From Glycomyces artemisiae (GTDB lineage: Bacteria > Actinomycetota > Actinomycetes > Mycobacteriales > Micromonosporaceae): 64,000 nucleotides of DNA. The notes below the pieces were generated by a model. It did not search any database. It saw nothing but the letters and a program-made list of their open reading frames with translations, and was not told where the DNA came from. Both the position numbers and the translations under genes were made by a program. This document shows positions 1-8,844 of the stretch, one piece after another. Every line of letters begins with the position of its first letter. Position 1 is the first letter of the stretch. Location: NCBI RefSeq assembly GCF_003002955.1, contig NZ_PVTJ01000010.1:1-64000 (forward strand), written 5' to 3'.

Positions 1-1
1 C

Positions 2-85
2 TCGACAAGGTTCGACAAACTCGCCGTCCGATACCAGGCCACCATCCAAGTCGCGATCATCCTCGACTGGAAACCGACTTCGTAA
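2..85 (+). mobile_element. 3' end of an IS5-type transposase gene (partial)
   Basis: Frame 2 reads a 27-residue C-terminus containing RFDKLAVRYQATIQVA and ending in TAA. This matches the terminal helix of IS5-family DDE transposases (typically KLAxRYxATxxxA followed by a short tail). Only the end of the gene is inside the window. The bases just after the stop include CTAG at 93-96, a common target-type tetranucleotide for this group, so the element probably ends near there. Identification rests on one short motif read by eye; the family is fairly clear but the exact IS name and terminal repeat cannot be given. Confidence 0.7.
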
Positions 86-128
86 ACACGACCTAGGGCA
101 CACCACGAGGCACGGCACGCCGTCCGAC

Positions 129-1334
129 ATGCTCCGCTGGGCCGAGCGCAGCCGGGCGCAGGCGATGCGGGTGCCGCCGGTGAAGACCTCCGGGACCCCG
201 GCCGCCAGGGAGGCGCTCGGGCGCCTTCGCCAAGCGCGCCAGGAACTCTGGGACCTCCAAGTCGAAGGCAAGGACGCCGCCGAGGCGCTGGCGCGCGTCG
301 GGGAGCTCGAAGCGCAGATCCGCGACTACGACCGCGCCAAGCCCGGCCCCGGCGAGCAGGCCGAGCGGATCGCCCCCGAGGCGATCCACGAACTCGCCGA
401 ATCGCGGGAGACCGTAGTGGTCAGCCTCTTCGAGGCCGGCGGGAACGCCCGGGCCGTCCTCGTCGGCGGCACCGACATCCGGCACGTCGAACTGATGCCG
501 CTCGACGACGCCGCGGAGCTCGGCAGCCGCCTCGGCGCCGACCTCGACGCGCTGCGACGGACCTTCCACCACCCCGAGCGCCTGCGGCAGAGCGTCGAAG
601 GCTCCATGCGGCGCAACGCTTCTGCGCTTTCGGCGGGGCTGCTCGACCCGATCGCCGACTACGTGGGGGACCGGCAGGTCGTGCTCGTCCCGCACAGCAA
701 GCTCGCCTGGGTCCCCTGGCCGATGCTGCCGCTGCTGCGCGGGCGGCCGCTCACCGTGTCGCCGTCGGCCGAAGCCTGGTGGCGCGCAGTGCGGAAGCCC
801 GCCGCGACTGGGCCCGCGCTCGCCGCCGCCGGTCCGGGCCTGGGGCGGGCCCGAGAGGAGATCGAGGACATCGCGAAGCTCTACCGCGATCCCGTCCTCA
901 TCCACGCCGACGAGTCCGACCCCGAAGCCGTGCTCAAGGCCCTCGACGGCGCCGCCGTCGCGCACCTCGCCGCGCACGGGCACCACGAGCCGGACAACGT
1001 CCTGTTCTCCCGCTTGGACTTCGGGCTCGGACCGCTCAACGCGTACGAGCTGCTCGGGCTCGACCAGCCCCCGCAGCACGTGGTGCTGTCCGCGTGCGAC
1101 CTGGGGCGGTCGACCGTCGAGGTCGGGAACGAGACGCTCGGGTTCACCGCCGCGCTCCTGCACGCCGGAACCTCCACTGTGGTCTCCAGTCTCGCGAAGG
1201 TCCCCGACTTGATGGCCGCCGAGATGATGGTCGACTACCACCGCCGCTGCGCCGCAGGTGCGAGCCCTGCCGAAGCCCTTGCGGCTGTGGGGGAGCAGCG
1301 TCCGTGGCACCCGTTCGTCGCGTTCGGCGCGTAG
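129..1334 (+). CDS. CHAT-domain (caspase-like) protease, N-terminally truncated by an IS
   Basis: The 401-residue product ends in a CHAT domain: the His of LAAHGHHEPDN is residue 283 and the Cys of LSACDLG is residue 323, the expected caspase-type dyad. CHAT proteins of actinomycetes usually carry long TPR arrays before a segment like the one that opens this reading frame (LRWAERSRAQA). Here those repeats are absent and an IS5-type transposase tail ends 43 bases upstream, so the first ATG (129) is probably internal to the original gene; the frame stays open upstream to the presumed IS boundary. The catalytic part is intact. The substrate is unknown. It may be a pseudogene, or a shortened protein expressed from the IS end. 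Confidence 0.78.
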   Translation: MLRWAERSRAQAMRVPPVKTSGTPAAREALGRLRQARQELWDLQVEGKDAAEALARVGELEAQIRDYDRAKPGPGEQAERIAPEAIHELAESRETVVVSLFEAGGNARAVLVGGTDIRHVELMPLDDAAELGSRLGADLDALRRTFHHPERLRQSVEGSMRRNASALSAGLLDPIADYVGDRQVVLVPHSKLAWVPWPMLPLLRGRPLTVSPSAEAWWRAVRKPAATGPALAAAGPGLGRAREEIEDIAKLYRDPVLIHADESDPEAVLKALDGAAVAHLAAHGHHEPDNVLFSRLDFGLGPLNAYELLGLDQPPQHVVLSACDLGRSTVEVGNETLGFTAALLHAGTSTVVSSLAKVPDLMAAEMMVDYHRRCAAGASPAEALAAVGEQRPWHPFVAFGA

Positions 1335-1373
1335 GCTGCCCCCATACCCCCGCGAAAGGCGCAGCCCGTACCG

Positions 1374-2612
1374 ATGTTCCGCAACCCCGACCACCGCCTC
1401 CTGCTCGTCTCCGTGGCCGCGAGCCAAGTCGGCCTCCAGATCGCGTACTTCTCCGTCTCGATCATCGCCGTGGTCGTGCTCGACCTGAGCGAAGCGCAGA
1501 TCGGCGTCCTCAACGCCATGGACCAGATCGCCCTGGTCATGTTCGGCCTGCTGGTCGGCGCGTGGGTGGACCGGATGCGGCGCAAGCCGATCATCGTCGT
1601 GAGCGAGGTGCTGCGGGCGGCCGTGATGCTGACCGTGCCGCTCGCGTGGATGCTCGACGCGCTCGCGATGTGGCAGATGTACGCCGTCATGTTCGGGCTC
1701 GGACTCGTCTCGGTGTTCTTCGACGTGGCGCAAGGCAGCTACGTGCCGATGCTCATCGACAACGACCGCCTCGCCGGGGCGAACTCGCGCATCCAGGGGC
1801 TCCGGTCGGCCTCCGACACGGGCGGGCCGCTCGTCGCCGGGCCGCTCGTGACGCTGCTGACCGCGCCCGTGGCGGTCGCCGTCGCGGTCGCCGGGTTCGC
1901 GGTGTCGGCGTTCAGTATGTGGCGCATCAGGTTCCAGGAGACCGATCCGGTGCGCCGCGAGAAGCCGCACCTGCGGGCCGAGATCGCCCAGGGGATCAGG
2001 TTCATCCTCAAGGACCCGATCATCCGCACCGTCGCGTTCTCCAGCGCCTGGTGCAACCTCTCCGTGGGCGCGTTCCAGGCCATGCTCGTGGTGTTCCTCA
2101 TCCGCGACGCCGGCCAGTCGAGCGCGGTCGTCGGCCTGGTCCTCGCCGGGTCCGGGGTCGGCGGGGTCCTCGGGGCGATGCTCGTCGGGAAGATCTCCGC
2201 GAAGGCCGGGATGGGGCGCACCGCGCTCGTGGCGCTGGCGCTCTCCGGGCCCGGCATGGCGGTCGTGGCGTTCTCGGGGCCCGGGTGGGGCGCGGTGGTC
2301 GCGTTCCTCGGGCAGGCGCTGTTCGTGGGCGCGATCGTGGTGTTCAACGTGAACGTCGTCAGCTACCGCCAGGCGGTCACCCCCGACTCGATCCAGGGCC
2401 GCGTGAACGCCACCCAGCGCGTCATCACCTGGGGCTCGATGGCGGTCGGCTCGATCGCGGGCGGGTTCGTCGGCGAGGCGGTCGGCGCGAAGTCGGTGCT
2501 CCTCATCGCCGCCGGGATGCTCTTCGCCGGATGCCTCGTGCTCCTCAAGACCCCGATCCGCACCCTCAAGGAGCTCCCCGAGGAGGGCTCGGGCCTCAGA
2601 GAGGTCCGCTAG
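1374..2612 (+). CDS. MFS transporter
   Basis: The 412-residue protein has the hydrophobic pattern of a 12-helix major facilitator, with the loop 2-3 signature seen as GAWVDRMRRKPII (about residues 62-74). Overall it resembles the MFS_3 branch (enterobactin or macrolide exporter-like, no large soluble domain), which usually exports small molecules by proton antiport across the cytoplasmic membrane. It starts 39 bases after the CHAT gene and is followed 25 bases later by a phosphatase gene on the same strand. Nothing nearby indicates the substrate, and it ends in a basic/acidic cytoplasmic tail of about 20 residues. Confidence 0.85.
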   Translation: MFRNPDHRLLLVSVAASQVGLQIAYFSVSIIAVVVLDLSEAQIGVLNAMDQIALVMFGLLVGAWVDRMRRKPIIVVSEVLRAAVMLTVPLAWMLDALAMWQMYAVMFGLGLVSVFFDVAQGSYVPMLIDNDRLAGANSRIQGLRSASDTGGPLVAGPLVTLLTAPVAVAVAVAGFAVSAFSMWRIRFQETDPVRREKPHLRAEIAQGIRFILKDPIIRTVAFSSAWCNLSVGAFQAMLVVFLIRDAGQSSAVVGLVLAGSGVGGVLGAMLVGKISAKAGMGRTALVALALSGPGMAVVAFSGPGWGAVVAFLGQALFVGAIVVFNVNVVSYRQAVTPDSIQGRVNATQRVITWGSMAVGSIAGGFVGEAVGAKSVLLIAAGMLFAGCLVLLKTPIRTLKELPEEGSGLREVR

Positions 2613-2637
2613 CGCTGCGCCGCAGTAGCATCGGGCG

Positions 2638-3063
2638 ATGACCTGGGACCCCGACGCCACCGGCGTGCTGCGCCTCCCGTCCGGCCGCCTCGTGCGCGGC
2701 CGCGGCCTCGCCCGGCCCCTTCCCGAAGGGCCGCAGCCGCAGTTCGCGCTGTACCTCCTCGGCAAGGAGCCGCCCGCGACCGCTTGGGACGCCGTGTGGG
2801 TCCGCTGGCCCGACTTCCGCCTGCCCGCCGACAAGCCCGCCTTCGCCGCGGCCCTGCGCGACGCCTGGACCCGCGCCGAGACCGAGCGCGTCGAGATCGC
2901 CTGCCACGGCGGCCACGGCCGCACCGGCACCGCCCTCGCCTGCCTCGCCGTCCTCGACGGCGTCCCCGCAGCCGAAGCCGTCGCCTTCGTCCGCGCCGGA
3001 TACTCCCCGAAAGCCGTCGAGACCCCCTGGCAGCGCCGCTTCGCCTCCCGTTTCGAGTCCTGA
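2638..3063 (+). CDS. protein tyrosine phosphatase-like protein
   Basis: The 141-residue protein contains the P-loop CHGGHGRTGT, with Cys89 as the thiolate nucleophile and Arg95 closing the Cx5R loop that defines cysteine phosphatases. A likely general-acid Asp lies in the WPDF segment near residue 59. The size is that of a minimal dual-specificity or PTP-like domain, without signal peptide or membrane segment, so it should be cytosolic. It begins 25 bases after the MFS gene and could share its transcript. Phosphoprotein versus phospholipid or nucleotide substrate cannot be decided from sequence. Confidence 0.8.
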   Translation: MTWDPDATGVLRLPSGRLVRGRGLARPLPEGPQPQFALYLLGKEPPATAWDAVWVRWPDFRLPADKPAFAAALRDAWTRAETERVEIACHGGHGRTGTALACLAVLDGVPAAEAVAFVRAGYSPKAVETPWQRRFASRFES

Positions 3064-3141
3064 GACGGGTAGGCGTTTGCAGCGCCCCTGGCATAAGGTG
3101 GGGGACGCGCATCACCCCCACCGAACCCCAAGAGGCCGCAC

Positions 3142-3861
3142 ATGACGCCACCCGCACCGCACGAGCGCTCGACGCTGCGGCGGTGGCTGCCGGTCCTCGC
3201 CGTGGTCGCCGCGCTGCTGGTCGTCGGGATCGCCGCGCAGGGGACGGGGCTCCAGTGGGACGAGGCGCGGATGCCGTACTCCGGGGGCGAGGGCGCCGAG
3301 AGCCCGCCGCCGCTGATGACCCAGGAAGAGCTGTCGATGCCGCCGACCGGCGAACCCGTCGAGGGGAGCACGTTCCCCTCGTGGATCAGCTGGCTCATCC
3401 TCGGCGTCCTCGCCGGCATCCCGCTGCTGCTCATCCTGCTGCTCGTCATCCGGCGCCTCATCAGGTGGATCGTGGAGGCGCCCGAGTCGACCGGCGTGCC
3501 CGAACCCGAACCGGCGCACCTGGTCCGCGACTTCGCGCTCGTCGAGGACGCCATCGCCTCCGCGCTCCAGGAGATGGACCTCGGCACCGACGCCAGGTCG
3601 GCGATCATGGCCTGCTGGATCCACTTCGAGCGCGCCGCCGAAGGCGTCGGCATCGAGCGCGACGCCTCCGACACGCCCGCCGACCTCGTCCGCAAGCTCC
3701 TGTCGAGCCACGACCTCGACGGCGCGGCCCTGAACCGGCTCACCGAGGCGTACCTGCGGGCGAGGTACTCGCCGCACGAGGTCGGCGAGGCCGACCGCGA
3801 CCGCGCCCGCGACGCCCTCGTCGCGCTCCGGGCCCAGCTCGGCGTCAGGGAGGCGCAGTGA
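3142..3861 (+). CDS. DUF4129 membrane protein
   Basis: The 239-residue protein has two hydrophobic segments (about residues 14-35 and 80-105) and a C-terminal cytoplasmic DUF4129 domain, recognised by LVEDAIASALQ, ACWIHFERAA and the downstream Leu/Arg helix ending with YSPHEV. DUF4129 is typically found in MoxR-DUF58 loci, often fused to transglutaminase-like cores; here it stands alone. Its stop overlaps the start of the next gene, so five genes from here to 7380 look translationally coupled. The cluster role is unknown; in other bacteria such loci act in envelope protein maturation or secretion. Confidence 0.8.
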   Translation: MTPPAPHERSTLRRWLPVLAVVAALLVVGIAAQGTGLQWDEARMPYSGGEGAESPPPLMTQEELSMPPTGEPVEGSTFPSWISWLILGVLAGIPLLLILLLVIRRLIRWIVEAPESTGVPEPEPAHLVRDFALVEDAIASALQEMDLGTDARSAIMACWIHFERAAEGVGIERDASDTPADLVRKLLSSHDLDGAALNRLTEAYLRARYSPHEVGEADRDRARDALVALRAQLGVREAQ

Positions 3862-4397
3862 GAAGAGAAGCGCCGCAAGGCATCTCGGTGAGGGAACTCC
3901 TCTCGCCGTTCGGGCGCGTGCGGCTGTGGCCCGCGGTCGGGGCCGTCGCGCTCGCCGTGTTCGCGTGGGCGTTCGCGTACGTCGGCGGCGTCGACTTCGC
4001 GCTGTGGCAGCTCGTGCTCCTCGCCGTCGCCGCGCTCCTGGCCTACTCCGTGGTCTCCGGGATGCGCGCCGACACCGAGCCCGCGCCCGAACTGCGCGTC
4101 CACACCGTCAACGAGCCGTCCTGGCGCCCGTTCGCCGACGTCAACCGCTGGGAGGACCGGTTCATCTTCGCCGAGGCCAAGCCCGGCCGGTTCGCCACCA
4201 CGAACGCGAAGCAGCAGCTCACCGAGCTCGCCGCCGAGCGCCTGCGGCTGCGCCGCGGCCTCTCGCTCGACGGCCAGCCCGAGGAGTGCCGGGCCGTCCT
4301 CGGCGAGCGCACCTACCTGTTCCTGACCGGCCCCGTGCCGGACTGCCCCTCGCCGCAGCAGCTCGGCGCCCACCTGACAGCCATCGAGGAGATCTAA
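3858..4397 (+). CDS. small two-helix membrane protein of the MoxR locus
   Basis: The 179-residue product starts at a GTG that overlaps the preceding TGA, with GGGAGG about 5 bases upstream. Two adjacent hydrophobic helices (about residues 20-40 and 43-63) are followed by a cytosolic domain with WEDRFIFAEAKPGRF and an Arg/Leu-rich helix. I do not recognise a named domain. Its stop abuts the MoxR start directly (4397/4398). Position between DUF4129 and MoxR suggests an accessory membrane subunit of that system. Confidence 0.75.
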   Translation: MRREAPQGISVRELLSPFGRVRLWPAVGAVALAVFAWAFAYVGGVDFALWQLVLLAVAALLAYSVVSGMRADTEPAPELRVHTVNEPSWRPFADVNRWEDRFIFAEAKPGRFATTNAKQQLTELAAERLRLRRGLSLDGQPEECRAVLGERTYLFLTGPVPDCPSPQQLGAHLTAIEEI

Positions 4398-5405
4398 ATG
4401 ACCGAGACGCCGCGCATCAGCCTCGACCAGGTCGCGCACCACGCCGAAGCGGTCCTCAAGTCGGTCCGGTCGGTCATCGTCGGCAAGGACGAGCCGCTGC
4501 GCCTGGTCCTCGCCGGGATCCTCGCGGGCGGGCACATCCTCCTCGAAGACCTCCCCGGCCTCGGCAAGACCCTCACCGCCCGCTGCTTCGCGCAGAGCCT
4601 CGGCCTCGACTTCCGCCGCCTCCAGTTCACGCCCGACCTGCTGCCCGCCGACGTCACCGGGTCCCTCCTCTACAACCAGAAGACCGGCGAGTTCGTCTAC
4701 CGCAAGGGCCCGGTCCACACCAACCTCCTCCTCGCCGACGAGATCAACCGGACGCCCCCGAAGACGCAGTCCGCGCTCCTCGAAGCCATGCAGGAGCGCC
4801 AGGTCTCCGTCGAGGGCGAGACCCACCTCCTCCCCGAGCCGTTCACGGTCCTCGCCACCTCCAACCCCGTCGAGTTCGAAGGCACCTACCAGCTCCCCGA
4901 GGCCCAGCTCGACCGGTTCCTGCTGCGCGTCTCCTTCGGCTACCCCACCCCCGACGAGGAGTGGGAGGTCCTCCAGCGGCGCATCGGCCGCCGCCAGGAG
5001 GCCGTCGACCTCGACCCCGTCATCGACGCCGCCACCCTCGTCGCCATGCAGCGCGCCCTCGAAGACGTCACCGTCGAGGACTCCGTGGGCCGCTATATCG
5101 TCGCCGTCACCACCGCCACCCGCGGCCACGCGCAGGTCCAGGTCGGCGCCTCCCCGCGCGGGTCCCTCGCGCTGCTGCTCGCCTCCCGCGCGCTCGCCGT
5201 CCTCGCCGGGCGCGACTTCGTCACCCCCGACGACGTCAAGGGCGTCGCGGGCGCCGCGCTCGCCCACCGGATCACCCTCAAGCCCGAGCTGTGGATGCGC
5301 CGCATCGACCCCGCCGCGGTCGTCGCCGACATCTGCCGCGGCGTCCCGGCCCCGCAGACCGCCCAGGCCCCGGCCTACACCGCGGGCCCGGCGCAGCAGC
5401 GATGA
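4398..5405 (+). CDS. MoxR-family AAA+ ATPase
   Basis: The 335-residue protein has Walker A GLGKT at residues 54-58, Walker B LLADEIN with Asp114-Glu115, the NRTPPKTQSALLEAMQE helix and sensor-1 ATSNP, all standard for MoxR ATPases. These act as metal-insertion or assembly chaperones, usually with von Willebrand-type partners encoded next door. The neighbouring DUF58 protein is the classic partner. Its TGA overlaps the DUF58 ATG by ATGA, showing translational coupling. The client protein is unknown. Confidence 0.93.
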   Translation: MTETPRISLDQVAHHAEAVLKSVRSVIVGKDEPLRLVLAGILAGGHILLEDLPGLGKTLTARCFAQSLGLDFRRLQFTPDLLPADVTGSLLYNQKTGEFVYRKGPVHTNLLLADEINRTPPKTQSALLEAMQERQVSVEGETHLLPEPFTVLATSNPVEFEGTYQLPEAQLDRFLLRVSFGYPTPDEEWEVLQRRIGRRQEAVDLDPVIDAATLVAMQRALEDVTVEDSVGRYIVAVTTATRGHAQVQVGASPRGSLALLLASRALAVLAGRDFVTPDDVKGVAGAALAHRITLKPELWMRRIDPAAVVADICRGVPAPQTAQAPAYTAGPAQQR

Positions 5406-6766
5406 CGATCGACCCGGTCCTGAGCCTGCGCACCGACAACCCCCGCGAGGTGCGCCCGGCTCGGGTCGAACCGCCCGTGACGTGGCGGCGGACGAAGGCC
5501 CTCACCAGGGCCGTCGCCCTCGCCGCGGTGTGCCTGCTCGCGGCGGTCGCCTTGGGCCGCATCGACCTCGTGCTCATCGCCGCGCCCTTCGCGATCGGCA
5601 CCGCCGTGCTCCTCCAGCGCCGCCCGCACCGCCCGCCCGAGGTCCGCATCGCGCCCCTCGAAGGCACCGGCACCGACCTCTCCTGCGCCGAGGGCGGCAC
5701 CGCCGCCGCGCGCGTCATCGTCGCCAACCCCGAGCCTGTCGCCGTCACCGCGATCGTCACCGCCGTCGCCGACCCCTGGATCGAACTCCACACCGGCAAG
5801 GGCGACTTCGCGTCCGCGCTGGCGCCGCGGTCCGGGCGCGACCTCGTCGTCGCCGGGACGGCCCGCCGCTGGGGCGAGCACCACCTCGGCCCGGTCCACG
5901 TCCGCTCCGTCGCCTGCGGGGGCCTGCTGGAGACCACCGTGCAGCGCCTCCCCGGCCTGTCCGCGTGGGTCCTGCCCGTGCCCGACTGGTTCGACTCGGC
6001 CGAGTCCCTGCCGTTCGCCGACGGCGTCACCGGCGTCCACCGGTCCCGCCGCGGCGGCGACTCCGGCGAGCTCGCCGAGGTCCGCCTCTACCAGCCCGGG
6101 GACCGGCTGCGCCGCATCGACTGGCGCACCTCCATGCGCACCAGGGACCTGTACGTCAACGCCACGCTCTCCGAACGCGACACCGATGTCACCCTCGTGC
6201 TCGACCTCCAGGTCGAGGCGGGCGTGTCCGGGGGCCTCGACGGCGCCGCGTCGATCGCCGACCTCACCGTGCGCGCCGCGGGGGCCGTGGCCTCCCACTA
6301 CGCGCTCCAGGGCGACCGCACCGCGTGCGTCGAGTTCGGCGCCCGCGGGCGCCGCATGCGGGCCGGGGCCGGGCGCCGCCACGCTGCCGCCACCCTGCGC
6401 TGGCTCGCCGCCGTCGAGATCCCGCCGGACCCCGTCCCGCCTTCGCCGGACCTGCTGCGCCGCCAGCTCGCCGGCCAGCGCAGTCTCAACGTCGTGTTCA
6501 CGCCGCTGCTCACCGACCGGTCGATCGCGCTCATCGCGTCCCTCGCCCGCGCCGGGCGGCCCGTCCTGTGCGTCGACACCCTCCCGCCGCACGTCGCCCC
6601 GCCCCGTCGTACACATTGGACGCCGTACGCGGAGCGGCTGTGGCGCCTCTCGCGCGACAACACCCTCATGGAGCTGCGCGACCTCGGCGTCGCCGTCGAG
6701 CCCTGGCAGGGCGCGGCCTCCCTCGACAACGTCCTCGCTCAACTCACCCGGAGGCGCTACCGATGA
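5402..6766 (+). CDS. DUF58 domain protein
   Basis: The 454-residue protein begins at an ATG overlapping the MoxR stop. Two N-terminal transmembrane helices (about residues 35-75) are followed by a beta-rich extracytoplasmic-type domain and the DUF58 core RLYQPGDRLRRIDWRTS, then a vWA-like fold with a TLVLDLQ strand. DUF58 proteins are the usual MoxR partners. The stop overlaps the next start in the same ATGA manner. No catalytic residues are expected; a scaffold or assembly role is inferred from family and position. Confidence 0.9.
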   Translation: MTIDPVLSLRTDNPREVRPARVEPPVTWRRTKALTRAVALAAVCLLAAVALGRIDLVLIAAPFAIGTAVLLQRRPHRPPEVRIAPLEGTGTDLSCAEGGTAAARVIVANPEPVAVTAIVTAVADPWIELHTGKGDFASALAPRSGRDLVVAGTARRWGEHHLGPVHVRSVACGGLLETTVQRLPGLSAWVLPVPDWFDSAESLPFADGVTGVHRSRRGGDSGELAEVRLYQPGDRLRRIDWRTSMRTRDLYVNATLSERDTDVTLVLDLQVEAGVSGGLDGAASIADLTVRAAGAVASHYALQGDRTACVEFGARGRRMRAGAGRRHAAATLRWLAAVEIPPDPVPPSPDLLRRQLAGQRSLNVVFTPLLTDRSIALIASLARAGRPVLCVDTLPPHVAPPRRTHWTPYAERLWRLSRDNTLMELRDLGVAVEPWQGAASLDNVLAQLTRRRYR

Positions 6767-7380
6767 CTGACGTCCAGCGCCCGCTGCTCCAAGCGCTCCG
6801 TGACGGCGCCCGCGAGCGCGCCAAGGCCGGGCGCGCCGGTGGCGTCTCGTGGGCCCGCCGCATCGCCCCCGCGCCGGTCCTGCTGCGCCTCCTGACGGCC
6901 CTGACGCTGTTCACCGCCTCCGAGCTGGCCGTGCCGCCCGAATGGGCCGGGACCGGGTTCTACGCGGCGCTCGCGGCGCTGCTCGCACTCGCCGCGGCCC
7001 TCGCCCCCGCGGGACCGGCGGTGTTCGTGGCAATCGGCTTCACGATCGCCGCCTGGCTCGTCTCGGACGCCCTCGACGGCGACCGCTCTCCCACATTGTG
7101 GACGGCTGCCGGGCTCGCCTGCCTGCTGTACACCGGCCATTCCGCGGCGGCCGTCGCGCAGCGTTTCCGAACGACTACCGCAATGGACGGTGAGATCATC
7201 CTCACCTGGGCGAAGCACCTCGGGCTGGTGCTGGCGTCGACTGTGGGCATAGCGCTCACCCTGGCGCTGTTCACCGCGTATTTCACCGGTCTCACCGCAG
7301 GTCTCGCGGTCGGCGCGGGCATCGTGGCCGCTGTCACCGTGATCTACGTCCTCGCGCGTTCACTACACAAGACCCCCTGA
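6763..7380 (+). CDS. multi-pass membrane protein closing the MoxR operon
   Basis: The 205-residue product starts at the ATG overlapping the DUF58 stop. After a basic N-terminus (about 35 residues) it shows five or six hydrophobic segments, including LLRLLTALTLFTASELA, two Ala/Leu-rich helices and a C-terminal pair. No named domain is recognised. Coupled translation makes it part of the DUF4129-MoxR-DUF58 system. It is the last gene; an unrelated dehydrogenase follows 20 bases later, so some readthrough is possible. Confidence 0.75.
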   Translation: MTDVQRPLLQALRDGARERAKAGRAGGVSWARRIAPAPVLLRLLTALTLFTASELAVPPEWAGTGFYAALAALLALAAALAPAGPAVFVAIGFTIAAWLVSDALDGDRSPTLWTAAGLACLLYTGHSAAAVAQRFRTTTAMDGEIILTWAKHLGLVLASTVGIALTLALFTAYFTGLTAGLAVGAGIVAAVTVIYVLARSLHKTP

Positions 7381-7400
7381 ACAGGGCCAGAATTGAACAC

Positions 7401-8777
7401 GTGAAACGTATAGTCGTGATAGGTGCCGGTCACGTCGGTTTTTACGTTGCCGAACGCTTGAGCAAGCTGCTGAAGGGCGACATCAAGCGCGGTCAAGTTG
7501 AACTGATGGTCATCGACCCCAACCAGCACATGACCTACCAGCCGTTCCTGCCCGAGGCGGCCGCTGGTTCCATCTCCCCGCGACACGGCGTTGTGCCGCT
7601 CCGACAGGCCCTCAAGCACTGCACCATCCTCACCGGTGCGGTCACCGAGATCAAGCACTCCGAGCGCAAGCTCATGGTGCAGCCCTATGTCGGCCCCGCC
7701 CGCGAGGTCGAGTACGACGAGGTCATCGTCGCCCCCGGCTCCGTCTCCCGCCCGCTCCCCATCCCCGGCCTGGCGGACACCGCCATCGGCATCAAGTCGA
7801 TGGGCGAGGCGATCTGGCTGCGCAACCACGTGCTCCAGCGCTTCGACATCGCCGCCACCACCGAGGACCCCGACGTGCGCCGCAAGGCCCTCACGTTCCT
7901 CACCGTCGGCGGCGGCTTCGCCGGCGCCGAGACCCTCGGCGAGCTCGAAGACCTCACCGCGAACATCGTGAAGAACTACCCGATGCTCGACGCCTCCGAG
8001 ATCAAGTGGTACCTCGTCGAGTACGCCAACAAGATCCTCCCCGAGGTCGGCCCCGAGATGGGCGCGTACGCCGCCCGCGAGCTCACCAAGCGCGGCGTCG
8101 ACATCCGCCTGGGCACCACCCTGAAGTCCTGCGAGGGCGGCCACGTCGTCCTCACCGACGGCGAGGAGTTCGACTCCGACACCATCATCTGGACCGCCGG
8201 CGTCATGCCCCACCCGCTGCTCAAGCAGACCGACCTGCCGATCGGCCCGCGCGGCCACCTGGAGTGCAACACGCGCCTCCAGGTCGCCACCGGCGTCGAA
8301 GCCGGGAAGCACACCGTCGGCGAGGTCGTCGAAGGCGCCTGGGGCGCGGGCGACTCCGCCCAGGTCCCCGACACCTCGGACTTCCCGATGGACTGGTGCA
8401 CCCCGTCCGCGCAGCACGCCGTCCGCCAGGCCAAGACCCTCGCGGACAACGTCTACCGCAGCCACGTCGGCCGCGAGCTGACCCCGTACGAGCACAAGTA
8501 CATCGGCTCGGTCGCCGGCCTCGGCCTGTACAAGGGCGTCGCCAACACCTACGGCTTCAAGGCCAAGGGCCTCCTCGCCTGGCTCATGCACCGCGGCTAC
8601 CACCTGTCGCGCGTGCCCGGGACCGGCCGCAAGGGCCGCGTCCTCGCGGACTGGATCGTCGGCTTCTTCACGAAGCGCGAGATGGTCCAGCTCGGCGAGA
8701 TCCAGGCCGGACGCGAGCCGTTCGAGGCCATCGCCGCAGGCACCGACCCCGCACGGGCCGCCAAGTCCGTCGGATAG
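7401..8777 (+). CDS. ndh: type II NADH dehydrogenase (NDH-2 family)
   Basis: The 458-residue flavoprotein opens with the FAD Rossmann motif VIGAGHVGFYVAE and has a second dinucleotide motif GGGFAGAETLGEL near residue 173 for NADH. The ATG-to-motif segment VIWTAGV and the C-terminal GDSAQVPD with conserved DWCTPSAQHAVRQA fit NDH-2-type dehydrogenases, which pass electrons from NADH to menaquinone without pumping protons and sit on the inner face of the membrane. Length is close to mycobacterial Ndh but sequence alone cannot exclude a related quinone or sulfide oxidoreductase. A strong hairpin follows the stop. Confidence 0.82.
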   Translation: MKRIVVIGAGHVGFYVAERLSKLLKGDIKRGQVELMVIDPNQHMTYQPFLPEAAAGSISPRHGVVPLRQALKHCTILTGAVTEIKHSERKLMVQPYVGPAREVEYDEVIVAPGSVSRPLPIPGLADTAIGIKSMGEAIWLRNHVLQRFDIAATTEDPDVRRKALTFLTVGGGFAGAETLGELEDLTANIVKNYPMLDASEIKWYLVEYANKILPEVGPEMGAYAARELTKRGVDIRLGTTLKSCEGGHVVLTDGEEFDSDTIIWTAGVMPHPLLKQTDLPIGPRGHLECNTRLQVATGVEAGKHTVGEVVEGAWGAGDSAQVPDTSDFPMDWCTPSAQHAVRQAKTLADNVYRSHVGRELTPYEHKYIGSVAGLGLYKGVANTYGFKAKGLLAWLMHRGYHLSRVPGTGRKGRVLADWIVGFFTKREMVQLGEIQAGREPFEAIAAGTDPARAAKSVG

Positions 8778-8788
8778 TCGTTACAGTT

Positions 8789-8820
8789 GGAGCACCACGG
8801 GGAGACACCCGTGGTGCTCC
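8789..8820 (+). terminator. intrinsic terminator after ndh
   Basis: A perfect 13-bp stem (8789-8801 pairing with 8808-8820, loop GAGACA) lies 11 bases after the ndh stop and is followed by GGCCTTTAG. The U-tract is weak, as usual in actinomycetes. It separates ndh from mtrA. Confidence 0.8.
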
Positions 8821-8844
8821 GGCCTTTAGCGAGGTGGAAAACTG

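Noticed and set aside
93-5267. A 1724-codon open frame on the minus strand across CHAT, MFS, phosphatase, DUF4129 and MoxR genes.
   Set aside because: It is the antisense shadow of well-supported plus-strand genes in extremely GC-rich DNA; its composition is Arg/Gly/Glu/Val-rich with no domain.
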